Positions 7,238 to 14,081 of a stretch of DNA of 14,081 nt are shown here, one piece after another. The translations under genes and the position numbers were made by a program. The stretch is from NCBI GenBank assembly GCA_031254675.1, contig JAIRTV010000497.1:1-14081 (forward strand), given 5' to 3'. This stretch comes from Planctomycetaceae bacterium (GTDB taxonomy: Bacteria; Planctomycetota; Planctomycetia; Pirellulales; Thermoguttaceae). Position 1 is the stretch's first letter; every line of letters begins with the position of its first letter. Below the pieces are notes generated by a model. It was not told the DNA's origin. It did not search any database and was given only the letters and a program-made list of their open reading frames with translations.

Positions 7238-8478
7238 GTTTTTGATCTCCTTTGATCTTTATTGAACGTTAAAAGAAAACTACTGAATACGCAACATCCT
7301 CCCAGAAGCCATGTGAACGAGAGAATTTGAAATCCCAACGCCAATCCTTTTTCCGTACCGTAAATATCGCCAAGCCATCCGAGCAACAACGGTGAAAACG
7401 AACCAAACAGGAATGCAGTCATCAGCATCAAACCAACCACTGTTGAACGTAATTGCAACGGAATCACATCAAACATTGCCGCGTGAGTATTTGATTCGTA
7501 AAGACCACGCATTCCGCCGAAAAGGAAAATTGTTATCCATAATGCGTTGAGCGAATGAACTGTTCCGATCATAAAAATTAACGGTGTTCCCAACAACATT
7601 GTTATGGATTGTAACAAAATTCGAAAACGTGGAAAACGGAAAACCATCACATCGGCAAGGAAACCTCCGACAAGAACACCAATCAATGCCGTAACATGAT
7701 GATAAAACATGGCGTAACCACCAGATTCGATCTGAGTCAAAGCAAATTTTTCCTTGATAAAAGTCGGCATCCATGTCAAATAGGCATTGTTGACAAAAAC
7801 AATTGCCGTGAAACCTACCGTTAAAAGTAACACCGTTGGAATACGTAACAAAATAAGTACCGCCTGAAACGGTGGAATGGATTTTTCGGTTACTGAAACG
7901 AGTTGTGGTGCGTCGCGCAGCCGAAAAAGAAGAACCAGACCGAGTAAAATTCCCAAACCGCCGAAAAGATAAAACGCAGAACGCCAACCCAATAATTCGG
8001 CAACCCAACCGGCAAGGAAACCGCTACACATAATTCCAATATAAAGTGATGCTTGATGAATTGACAGGGCAATTGCGCGGGTTTTTTCGTGATAAGCCGC
8101 AATGAGTGCGGTGGAGGCGGGACCGTAAAATGATTCACCGCCGCCGGTAGCAATACTGCGGAAAAGAATTAAACCGCCAAGCCCACGCGCAAAACCCGTC
8201 AACATTGTTGCAACACTCCAGAAAATCAAACTGGCGGTAATAATGTTCTTTTTACTCCAACGGTCACCAAGAAAACCCGCAACAGGAACCATTACCGCCA
8301 AAACCAAAAAGAGAACCGACGCTGTTAATCCGAGTTGTGTATCACTTAAACCGAGTTCCGATTTAATAGATGGAAGCAAAACACCGAAAATTGCTCGATC
8401 TGCCTGATGCAGAAAATAGGCACAAAAAAGCAAAAAGAGCAATTCCCATCGATAAAATCGCGAAGGTTCCTTTGACAT
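7234..8478 (-). CDS. MFS transporter (Spinster/anion-symporter-like)
   Basis: This is a 414-residue inner-membrane permease with about 12 hydrophobic segments. The first segment holds FLHQADRAIFGVLLPSIKSELGLSDTQLG (22-50), typical of Spinster-like and ACS-type carriers. Motif A is GDRWSKK (71-77) between helices 2 and 3, and GGGESFYGPAS (112-122) is the helix-4 substrate-path motif. Known relatives take up organic anions, sugar acids or sugars with protons. The next gene is a sugar-phosphate SIS protein starting in the stop codon, and two secreted glycosidases lie upstream. Import of a sugar released outside the cell is therefore the likely job. The specific substrate cannot be told. The start ATG has no Shine-Dalgarno site; the leader is AT-rich and carries three phased AAATATTACA repeats. 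Confidence 0.88.
   Translation of the reverse strand: MSKEPSRFYRWELLFLLFCAYFLHQADRAIFGVLLPSIKSELGLSDTQLGLTASVLFLVLAVMVPVAGFLGDRWSKKNIITASLIFWSVATMLTGFARGLGGLILFRSIATGGGESFYGPASTALIAAYHEKTRAIALSIHQASLYIGIMCSGFLAGWVAELLGWRSAFYLFGGLGILLGLVLLFRLRDAPQLVSVTEKSIPPFQAVLILLRIPTVLLLTVGFTAIVFVNNAYLTWMPTFIKEKFALTQIESGGYAMFYHHVTALIGVLVGGFLADVMVFRFPRFRILLQSITMLLGTPLIFMIGTVHSLNALWITIFLFGGMRGLYESNTHAAMFDVIPLQLRSTVVGLMLMTAFLFGSFSPLLLGWLGDIYGTEKGLALGFQILSFTWLLGGCCVFSSFLLTFNKDQRRSKT
7247..7253 (-). promoter_or_regulatory. ribosome binding site of the double-SIS gene, inside the transporter gene
   Basis: AAAGGAG on the - strand is followed by 9 nt and then ATG 7237. It lies in the last codons of the transporter gene, which supports this start and coupled translation through the ATGA overlap. 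Confidence 0.75.
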
Positions 8479-8486
8479 AAAATTTC

Positions 8487-8518
8487 TGTAATATTTGTGT
8501 AATATTTTTGTAATATTT
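8487..8518 (-). promoter_or_regulatory. three phased AAATATTACA repeats before the transporter gene
   Basis: The 10-mer TGTAATATTT (+ strand reading) occurs at 8487-8496, 8498-8507 and 8509-8518, exactly 11 bp apart. This is about one helical turn, so the copies face the same side of the DNA. The nearest copy ends 8 nt before the transporter ATG. The 100-nt gap between the upstream glycosidase stop and this gene has no clear hairpin terminator. Such phasing suggests cooperative protein binding, though overlap with an AT-rich promoter is possible. Confidence 0.5.
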
Positions 8519-8578
8519 AATTTTTTTGATTTTCAAGAACACACAACCGTGCCAAGTGAACAACAACAATAATAAATA

Positions 8579-10945
8579 CTATTTTTGTTTTGTTATTTCC
8601 CATGCGAAAACGCATTCTTTGGGAAAAAGAATCGGTTGTTGTAAAACATTTGGTTTTTCCTCTTTTTCAAAACCTTCGGGACTGATTCGCCGGATGTTTA
8701 GTGAAGTTGTTTCGTCAAAGCCGATTTCGGCAAGATTGATTCGGACTTGACTGGTAATGGGTTCACTTGACGTGTTGGCGAACAAGACAACTGCCGATTC
8801 GACATGTCCGTTTTTCAGAATTCGCCAACATCCGGTTCGAATTGCTGATGCCGTGATTAGCGGCGAATTGTAAAAATTCCAATCGGCGGTAACTTTGGGA
8901 AGTTCGGCGGGAAATTCCGGAACGCGGCACATTTCGCCCTTGTAAAAGTAATGCCGAAGTTGATGGCGAAGCCTGACCGCTTTGCGCTGAAACGGAAATT
9001 TGTCTGCTTCGTCGATGATCGTCGGAACAAACCATCCAATCTGTTCACCGAAACAAAGTGATTCGGCAGTTTTCATTCGACAAGCCAACGGTTCATTCGT
9101 TTTTCTCATGCGCGGTTCGGTACGGTCGGCGTACGTTTTTCCGCCCCGATAATCACGTCCGAACATTTGCACCGCTCCACCGTAAACCGTAGCGAATGCC
9201 GGAACTTGGTTTTCAAGTTGATGATGCCAGGTCAAAAAACCATCAACGATTGACAAACTTGTTTCCCCAGTACATTCCGATGTAATCGCACGGTCACGTA
9301 AAGCGTTGGGGTTTGACCGCAAACGATTTCGTACGGAATCGCATAACGAGTAGTCCGACAAATCAATCTTTTGCAAATCAGACCGAATCGTATCAAACAT
9401 GACTTGATAACCATCCTTCCACCAATAACCGCCACCAAGAGGATGACCGTGTTTGTGATCGTAACAAAGTTCTGGAACACATGCGGCAACTTGGTCAACA
9501 TAAACAGCCATTGTTCCGCATTCATTGGTCAATTTTAAAACGTTCTCGCGAACTTTTCGTTGCCAGATTTCTGTTGCTGGACACATGGGTGCCAACATCA
9601 CATCGCTGCCATCCGATTCCTTACTTCCATATTGATGCATGGCGACAGAACCATCTCGTTGCTTGACCGCTCCGATGCGTCCTTCTTTTGTGTAAAGCCA
9701 GTCTTCCAGATCGCGATCACGGGAATCCCACAACAAACCGTTCACATAAGGCATAACAAAAATATCGCCATCTTTCTGTATTTCATCCACCGCTTCCTTA
9801 AAACCTTCACGAGGAACGAAATGGGGATAGTCATTGTCGTATGTATTTTTGTGCCAATAGTACCAATGAACAGCAGCAGGCACACCGAATGCGTCACGAA
9901 ATTTTTTCATTACTGGAATCATTTCGTCTGGATTTACGCGATACATCGCCCAAAGCGAATGTTCTTTGATCCATTGTGGAGAATCTGTCCGACCATTTTC
10001 GTCCATTTTATCTCGCGGAAACCAAGACGCTTCTTTGCGTACCCAATCGCGATAAATTTTCGCTCCGTCGTACCAATCGTTTGTGATACTGCGGAGAACC
10101 GCCTTACCACCAATCTTGAAATCGTTGTTCGGTTTGAAAACATTTTCGGTGACAACAGTTGCCCAAAAACTGACGGTATGTTGCCATTGAGAATCCGCTT
10201 TGTCAGCCACTGAAGTGCATTCGATAAGTTTTCGGGAACCGTCAGAATCATGAAAACCAATATAAAGCCCGACATTTTCTGTTTCGCGAAATCCTTCCTT
10301 CAAGTTCTTTTCGTTCCAGATAACAAACCACGGCATGGGAACTTCAAATCCGGGATAACCGTATTGACGGTTGAAATTTATGCCGACAGGATTGTTCACA
10401 ACAAGCCCTGAACGAAGCGGAAAAAACAACTTCGTGTCCGCTCCGAAATCTCGAACCGCAATTTGTCCCAATTGCATGGCAACAATGGAAATTCGATCCG
10501 ATCCCGCTTGAGCTGTTTGGGATATTTCAATCCCGTCTTTTTCTGGGTCAGCAACAATTTGCATTGTAACAATAACTTGTTCCGCCCCGTCAAGACCGTT
10601 ATATCCTTTCCAGAAAAGGTGTAAAACATTTCCTTTTTTTTCCATTTCGACACGTTTCCACTGGTTGTCGGCGAGTGCGACAGTCCGTGTTTTTGCGTCG
10701 GGTGGACAGAGAATCAACGAAAACAATGGTCTGGTTGGTGTGGAACAAAAGGTGTGTCCACTTCGTTTGTCTGCAAGCGAAATAAGTCGTACACCTTGAT
10801 TTCCAGACGATTCCGTTTTTTCAAGAATCATGATCAAATCGCGACTTTCGAGATGTTGTGTTTCTGAAGCAAACATCGTATCGGAAAATGTCAAAAATGT
10901 GATCAAAAACGATAACGATAATAAAAAGATTATTTTATGTGACAT
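8579..10945 (-). CDS. secreted DUF6259-like glycoside hydrolase
   Basis: This is a 788-residue exported protein. The signal peptide is MSHKIIFLLSLSFLITFLTFSDTMFA (1-26), with cleavage likely after MFA. An N-terminal beta-sandwich (about 30-290) precedes a TIM-barrel-like catalytic domain starting near WYDGAKIYRDWV (291-302) and containing HWYYWHKN (360-367). Candidate acidic catalytic residues are D484 in YVDQVA and E557 in TSECTGE; these are inferred from their strand-end positions, not proven. A short beta domain closes the protein (about 700-788). The family resembles DUF6259 proteins, which are related to glycosidases acting on complex glycans. The start is decided by Shine-Dalgarno AAAGGAG (10951-10957), 5 nt before ATG 10945. 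The in-frame ATG at 10960 would add five residues before the signal peptide and overlaps that site. The fucosidase-like gene just upstream suggests that both act on one decorated glycan. Confidence 0.85.
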   Translation of the reverse strand: MSHKIIFLLSLSFLITFLTFSDTMFASETQHLESRDLIMILEKTESSGNQGVRLISLADKRSGHTFCSTPTRPLFSLILCPPDAKTRTVALADNQWKRVEMEKKGNVLHLFWKGYNGLDGAEQVIVTMQIVADPEKDGIEISQTAQAGSDRISIVAMQLGQIAVRDFGADTKLFFPLRSGLVVNNPVGINFNRQYGYPGFEVPMPWFVIWNEKNLKEGFRETENVGLYIGFHDSDGSRKLIECTSVADKADSQWQHTVSFWATVVTENVFKPNNDFKIGGKAVLRSITNDWYDGAKIYRDWVRKEASWFPRDKMDENGRTDSPQWIKEHSLWAMYRVNPDEMIPVMKKFRDAFGVPAAVHWYYWHKNTYDNDYPHFVPREGFKEAVDEIQKDGDIFVMPYVNGLLWDSRDRDLEDWLYTKEGRIGAVKQRDGSVAMHQYGSKESDGSDVMLAPMCPATEIWQRKVRENVLKLTNECGTMAVYVDQVAACVPELCYDHKHGHPLGGGYWWKDGYQVMFDTIRSDLQKIDLSDYSLCDSVRNRLRSNPNALRDRAITSECTGETSLSIVDGFLTWHHQLENQVPAFATVYGGAVQMFGRDYRGGKTYADRTEPRMRKTNEPLACRMKTAESLCFGEQIGWFVPTIIDEADKFPFQRKAVRLRHQLRHYFYKGEMCRVPEFPAELPKVTADWNFYNSPLITASAIRTGCWRILKNGHVESAVVLFANTSSEPITSQVRINLAEIGFDETTSLNIRRISPEGFEKEEKPNVLQQPILFPKECVFAWEITKQK

Positions 10946-10950
10946 AATCA

Positions 10951-10957
10951 CTCCTTT
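10951..10957 (-). promoter_or_regulatory. ribosome binding site that sets the glycosidase start
   Basis: AAAGGAG on the - strand stands 5 nt before ATG 10945. An upstream in-frame ATG (10960) abuts this site and has no such site of its own, so translation should start at 10945. Confidence 0.8.
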
Positions 10958-10985
10958 CATTAGAGAACTTTTAATAATTCATTTC

Positions 10986-11133
10986 TGTAATATTTCAGCA
11001 GAATTTTCGGTGTAGTCCATATAATTGTTTCAATTATATTATTTACTCCTTATTTTTCTAACAAAACGATTTAACAAAATAACCTCAGTAGTAGGTTAAA
11101 ATAGAAAAACATAAAAATTGCTGAAATATTACA
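10986..11133. repeat. 14-bp inverted repeat pair flanking the glycosidase promoter region
   Basis: TGTAATATTTCAGC (10986-10999) and GCTGAAATATTACA (11120-11133) are exact reverse complements, 120 bp apart, in the 233-nt gap before the glycosidase gene. Each is itself close to the palindrome CTGWAATATTWCAG. Two shorter AAATTACAA copies lie at about 11150-11170. Paired operators that allow DNA looping are one reading; chance in AT-rich DNA is another. Confidence 0.5.
11019..11064 (-). promoter_or_regulatory. candidate promoter and palindrome before the glycosidase gene
   Basis: On the - strand, TTGTTA (11064-11059) and TAATAT (11041-11036) are 17 bp apart and fit a weak sigma70 promoter. Overlapping the -10 is a perfect 9-bp palindrome, ATATAATTG TTT CAATTATAT (11019-11039), which would be well placed for a repressor. 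Transcription would begin about 85 nt before the glycosidase start. Sequence seen; function inferred. Confidence 0.35.
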
Positions 11134-11178
11134 AACATTTTAGGGAAGGGCAAATTACAAAAATTACAAATAAAAGTA

Positions 11179-12651
11179 TTATTCATAAACTTCCAATTCG
11201 GCAATGGACATTTGTTTTCCGGGTTGATTAGGTCCGTTTGGTTTGTACGAACGAATCCGAATTTGCCGTGTTTCTTTTGGTTCGAACGAAACATCAAGAC
11301 TTTTTCCGTTTTGTTCATTAAAACGACCAAGAGAAATTTCGTTTTCGGCTGGAGTAACAGCAAAGATTTCTACTTCGGTGGGATAGCCGGAACCGAAATG
11401 AACAACAACACGTTGAATTTTAATTGATTCTAAAAGGTCAACTTCATACGTCCATGCCCAATCATCGGCTCCGATAGCGGTTGTGTTACGATTACCATCA
11501 TTTCCGTTACGCGCAGCATGAATTAAACCACCACTAGGTGGTAACTCTCGTTTATTATCATTACTTCTCAAGAACGCCGGTTTTTTCCAGGCGATATTTT
11601 TTGCGGGAATTGATTTCCCTTCTTTCCATGCGTAACGTTCTTTTGCCAAAGCGTCAATTCTCTTTCGTAACGGTTTGAGCGTTTCGAGTTGAGAGCGATC
11701 TAATTCGCCGTCACGATAAAGCAACACGTCAATCGAAACAACACCGCCCAAAGCGTTGACGTGATGAACATATTCCGCTAGTGCTGTAGTATCTTTGCAA
11801 GTGCCGGGTTGTCCCCAACCACCGCCGATGTATGGCGACATACCAAGAAAAGATAATATATGCCATTGTTCACCGTTCAGAAATCGTCCGGTTGGTGGTA
11901 CTAGAGCAAACGAATTTTGTTCACCGCAAATGTAATCTTCGTAAATGGAGTTGGCTTTCATTTCAATACCAGGGTTAAACGCAATAATCCGATCAGGATT
12001 TCCGGCACGTAAACCTTCGGCAAAAATTTTGAACATGTCATCATTGTAACCAATCCATTCGTAAGAACCATCGACCCAATAACCTTTCACTTTATCCTTG
12101 TAACGATTACCGTATTCGGCGGCAACACGTGACCAGTTACGGACAAATTCTTCTGTAACTGGAAATTGAAGTTTCAATCCTTTAGCGGCTTGTGGATCAC
12201 GGCTAGTAGCATCACCGGTGAAATAAAGCATTAGATCAATGTTCCGTTTGTGCAACGCCTGATAAAGTTCTTCGATTAAATCACGGCTGGAACAAGCTTC
12301 ACCGGTTTTGTAACCGGTCAAACGATTAAAGGTTTCATTCGGAGCAATCATAAAACGTTCTTGCTGAAGAACCGTGAAAATAACGTAACCTGCTCCTGTT
12401 TCTTTCATCCGTTCAGCAAAAAGTTCTACATTGAACTCATTGACACAATCATCCCACGAGGTTGATTTTCTTAAACTAGCAACACGTTCCGGATTGTTTT
12501 GAATCTTGTTAAGGTAATGAACCAAAACACCGTAATCGTGTTGAAGAAACCAATCCGTCCGTTCCGGTTGCGGTTCCCGCGAAAAAACCGTTACTGGAAA
12601 AAGAAGGAACAAAAACAATACACTCAATACAAATCGGCTCAATAGTTTCAT
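11179..12651 (-). CDS. secreted GH29-like alpha-L-fucosidase with C-terminal F5/8-type domain
   Basis: This 490-residue exported protein has signal peptide MKLLSRFVLSVLFLFLLFPVTVFS (1-24). The catalytic barrel (about 28-345) has the GH29 features of a GVLVHYL opening (41-47), a DATSRDP loop, and KGYWVDGSYE (189-198). In GH29 the Asp of the W-x-D-G motif, here D194, is the nucleophile. The acid/base is not conserved in the family and I cannot assign it. A C-terminal jelly roll (about 355-490) reads as an F5/8-type, CBM32-like domain: WTYEVDLLESIKIQRVVVHF and RQIRIRSYKP ... IAELEVYE. The expected action is release of alpha-L-fucose or a similar sugar from glycans outside the cytoplasm. The barrel is somewhat divergent, so specificity is uncertain. 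The start is placed at ATG 12651 because the signal peptide begins there; a TTG at 12681 would add ten residues. No Shine-Dalgarno site. Confidence 0.82.
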   Translation of the reverse strand: MKLLSRFVLSVLFLFLLFPVTVFSREPQPERTDWFLQHDYGVLVHYLNKIQNNPERVASLRKSTSWDDCVNEFNVELFAERMKETGAGYVIFTVLQQERFMIAPNETFNRLTGYKTGEACSSRDLIEELYQALHKRNIDLMLYFTGDATSRDPQAAKGLKLQFPVTEEFVRNWSRVAAEYGNRYKDKVKGYWVDGSYEWIGYNDDMFKIFAEGLRAGNPDRIIAFNPGIEMKANSIYEDYICGEQNSFALVPPTGRFLNGEQWHILSFLGMSPYIGGGWGQPGTCKDTTALAEYVHHVNALGGVVSIDVLLYRDGELDRSQLETLKPLRKRIDALAKERYAWKEGKSIPAKNIAWKKPAFLRSNDNKRELPPSGGLIHAARNGNDGNRNTTAIGADDWAWTYEVDLLESIKIQRVVVHFGSGYPTEVEIFAVTPAENEISLGRFNEQNGKSLDVSFEPKETRQIRIRSYKPNGPNQPGKQMSIAELEVYE

Positions 12652-12703
12652 GGTACAAAATAGGGTAAAATGGTTAAACAATTGGTAAAAAAGTTTGTCA
12701 TGA

Positions 12704-12736
12704 ATTCAGTGGAATTTTCGCAACAATTCACTGAAT
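12704..12736 (-). promoter_or_regulatory. hairpin between the small exported protein and the fucosidase gene
   Basis: ATTCAGTG-g-AATT (12704-12716) pairs with AATTCACTGAAT (12725-12736): 12 bp with one bulge and an 8-nt loop. On the - strand a run of six T (12692-12687) follows 11 nt later. It could be a weak terminator or attenuator lowering transcription into the fucosidase gene, or an mRNA end stabiliser. A degenerate AAATATTACA-type element (12731-12744) overlaps it. Confidence 0.4.
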
Positions 12737-12761
12737 AATTACAAAATTTCTATTGCCTTTC

Positions 12762-13148
12762 TTATTCGGAAGAACTTAAGTGAATGTCGTTAACTTCCGA
12801 CGAAAGATCAATGATCAAATTGGGATTATCCCAATGAAGTTCATCTTTCGTTGCTTTCTGTGTTGTGATAAACGAACCGGGAAAATCAGGATCGGGAATT
12901 GGTTTATTGGTTTTGAAAAAACCTTGAACCTTAACAAGATTCATTCCTTTCGCTGCTTTACCGACATATTTTCCGTCGATAATTCTTGCTCCGCCTTCGA
13001 TTCCTTTTCCACTGTTACCGAAAAAGACAATATAACCGGAAACAAGCGGTTTATCGTCAAGCGTAATATTTCCTTCAATATCATGAACATGTCGTCCACA
13101 ACAGGTAAAAGCAAAATCGGTAAATATTAAAAACAAAAATCGGTTCAT
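12762..13148 (-). CDS. small exported protein, planctomycete carboxypeptidase-regulatory-like type
   Basis: This 128-residue protein has a short hydrophobic N-terminus ending in FAFTCCGRH (12-20). This may be a lipoprotein signal, but it is a poor match to the usual lipobox because the residue before Cys is Thr or Cys. The body follows the pattern 'G-N-I-T-L-D-D-K-P-L-V-S-G-Y-I-V-F-F ... I-I-D-G-K-Y ... N-L-V-K-V-Q-G', which is typical of the small beta-sandwich lipoproteins found in many copies in planctomycetes. Their function is unknown, with surface binding or adhesion suspected. It sits 54 nt after the oxidoreductase and 110 nt before the fucosidase, all on one strand. ATG 13148 has no Shine-Dalgarno site. 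Confidence 0.75.
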   Translation of the reverse strand: MNRFLFLIFTDFAFTCCGRHVHDIEGNITLDDKPLVSGYIVFFGNSGKGIEGGARIIDGKYVGKAAKGMNLVKVQGFFKTNKPIPDPDFPGSFITTQKATKDELHWDNPNLIIDLSSEVNDIHLSSSE

Positions 13149-13202
13149 AATTAATTGGGGTTAAATAGTTAATCTGTACTTACTAAAAAATTTTCCACAT
13201 CA

Positions 13203-14081
13203 TCACACGTTTGGAATCTCATAACCTTTCCGCCGTTCACGGGCGAGAAAAGTGGAGGCTTGGTCGTCGCCGAGAATTGTTTCTGTTTTCGTATCCCAAC
13301 GGATTTCCCGATACAATCGGGTTGCAATGACACAAAGATGGCAAACCGTCATCGTTTGTAGCGTGGAAGCAACATCTGAAATTGGTAACCCGCCATTCTT
13401 CACGCAATCGATAAAATTCTCTTTGTGCGAAGTAAAATCCCGATCACTGTATTTGAAACAATCTTTGCCGTGAAATAATTCTTTATAATTGTCAGTTGTT
13501 ATCTGTTTCTGCATACCGTCTTGCACGGGTTTCCCATTAATTCTTGGTCGGTCAACGTGAATCCGTCCTTTGGTTCCTTCGATCAACACGCCGGTTCCGT
13601 CCACCGAATCGCTTGTAACAATAAGTTCTACACCGTTTTCAAACTCGACCAGGAGTGTGAAATCTAACGGTATGTTATAACAATCGTCCTTTGTCGGATA
13701 ACCGTCTTTATACGGTACGCCCATTCTGGTCGAGTACGGACGAATGCGAATTAATCCGCTGTTTTCGTTGATGTTCATTGCCCAAACAGCAAAATCTACA
13801 TTGTGTGCTCCCCAATCGGTCAATACGCCGCCACTGTATTCAATCCAGTAGCGGAACGTACCATGACACCGTTGCGGAATATACTCGACTTTCGGCGTTT
13901 GCCCCAACCACATATCCCAATCAAGATTTGCCGGTGGTGTTCCCTTCGCAAACGGACCGCCGGGCTTTGGTTGTCCGATATCCGCCGTAAAACGTTTGAT
14001 ATTGCCGAGCAAACCTTTACGAACCATTAGACACGCAGCAACAAACGAGTTACGTTCACTTCGTTGTTGTGAAGCGACTTG
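13203..14081 (-). CDS. Gfo/Idh/MocA family oxidoreductase, 5' end beyond window
   Basis: The frame is open through the right edge, so only the C-terminal 292 residues are seen. The N-terminal Rossmann fold lies outside. An internal Met at 14027 is not the start: the preceding residues (VASQQRSERNSFVAACL) match the family's conserved block after the nucleotide-binding half. The core contains LDWDMWLGQTPKVEYIPQRC, HGTFRYWIEYSGGVLTDWGAHNVDFAVWAM and a C-terminal beta-sheet that forms the substrate cavity. Relatives oxidise or reduce sugars, inositols and sugar acids with NAD(P). In planctomycetes they are often exported and sit beside glycosidase genes, as here. Whether this one has a signal peptide cannot be seen. 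It appears to lead the run of sugar genes on this strand. Confidence 0.9.
   Translation of the reverse strand, partial: QVASQQRSERNSFVAACLMVRKGLLGNIKRFTADIGQPKPGGPFAKGTPPANLDWDMWLGQTPKVEYIPQRCHGTFRYWIEYSGGVLTDWGAHNVDFAVWAMNINENSGLIRIRPYSTRMGVPYKDGYPTKDDCYNIPLDFTLLVEFENGVELIVTSDSVDGTGVLIEGTKGRIHVDRPRINGKPVQDGMQKQITTDNYKELFHGKDCFKYSDRDFTSHKENFIDCVKNGGLPISDVASTLQTMTVCHLCVIATRLYREIRWDTKTETILGDDQASTFLARERRKGYEIPNV

Noticed and set aside
9560..10213. 217-codon + strand open frame
   Set aside because: It lies antisense to the glycosidase gene, which has a clear signal peptide and domain structure; the + frame has no recognisable features.
10946..10960. ATG 10960 as glycosidase start
   Set aside because: It abuts the Shine-Dalgarno site that serves ATG 10945 and has none of its own.
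12652..12681. TTG 12681 as fucosidase start
   Set aside because: The signal peptide begins cleanly at ATG 12651; ten extra residues would spoil its charged N-end.
12780..13130. 116-codon + strand open frame
   Set aside because: It is antisense to the small exported protein, whose family pattern is recognisable.
1..14081. tRNA, rRNA, CRISPR array, integrase or transposase genes
   Set aside because: None were found on either strand: no direct-repeat array with spacers, no cloverleaf, no transposase-like protein.

Overview
The window looks like chromosomal DNA of a planctomycete with moderate to low G+C, possibly an anaerobic or gut-type lineage. This is an inference. It rests on a Gfo/Idh/MocA oxidoreductase with the DWGAHNVD-type core common in that phylum, a tiny secreted protein of the planctomycete 'regulatory-like' beta-sandwich type, a cytoplasmic Ser/Thr kinase fused to an enzyme, and a DUF6259-like glycosidase. 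Shine-Dalgarno sites are present in front of some genes and absent from others.

Left part, + strand (1-4591). A strong sigma70-like promoter precedes the small bacterial SRP RNA (4.5S, ffs; about 151-260). dnaX (clamp-loader tau/gamma subunit) follows, a common bacterial neighbourhood. Next is a 747-residue protein that joins a complete D-isomer-specific 2-hydroxyacid dehydrogenase to a protein kinase domain in one continuous reading frame. This is the most unusual gene in the window.

Middle (4592-5425). A 316-base stretch without a convincing gene separates convergent genes. It holds two inverted repeats, one with perfect 26-bp arms. A 121-residue orphan gene on the - strand follows, and then a second long inverted repeat. 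This AT-rich, repeat-flanked part looks accessory.

Right part, - strand (5426-14081). This is a run of six co-oriented genes that reads as a glycan or sugar catabolic locus. In transcription order they are: a Gfo/Idh/MocA oxidoreductase (5' end outside the window), a small exported protein, a secreted GH29-like alpha-L-fucosidase with a C-terminal F5/8-type domain, a secreted DUF6259-like glycosidase, an MFS sugar or anion transporter, and a double-SIS protein of the MurQ/GKRP family. The last two overlap by ATGA and are probably translationally coupled. The likely logic is extracellular trimming of a decorated glycan, import of the released sugar, and intracellular processing or control of its phosphate ester. 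The exact substrate cannot be read from the sequence.

A recurring AT-rich element (AAATATTACA / TGTAATATTT, in places an imperfect palindrome of the form CTGWAATATTWCAG) sits in most of the intergenic gaps. Before the transporter it occurs as three copies spaced exactly 11 bp apart. It may be an operator or promoter element.
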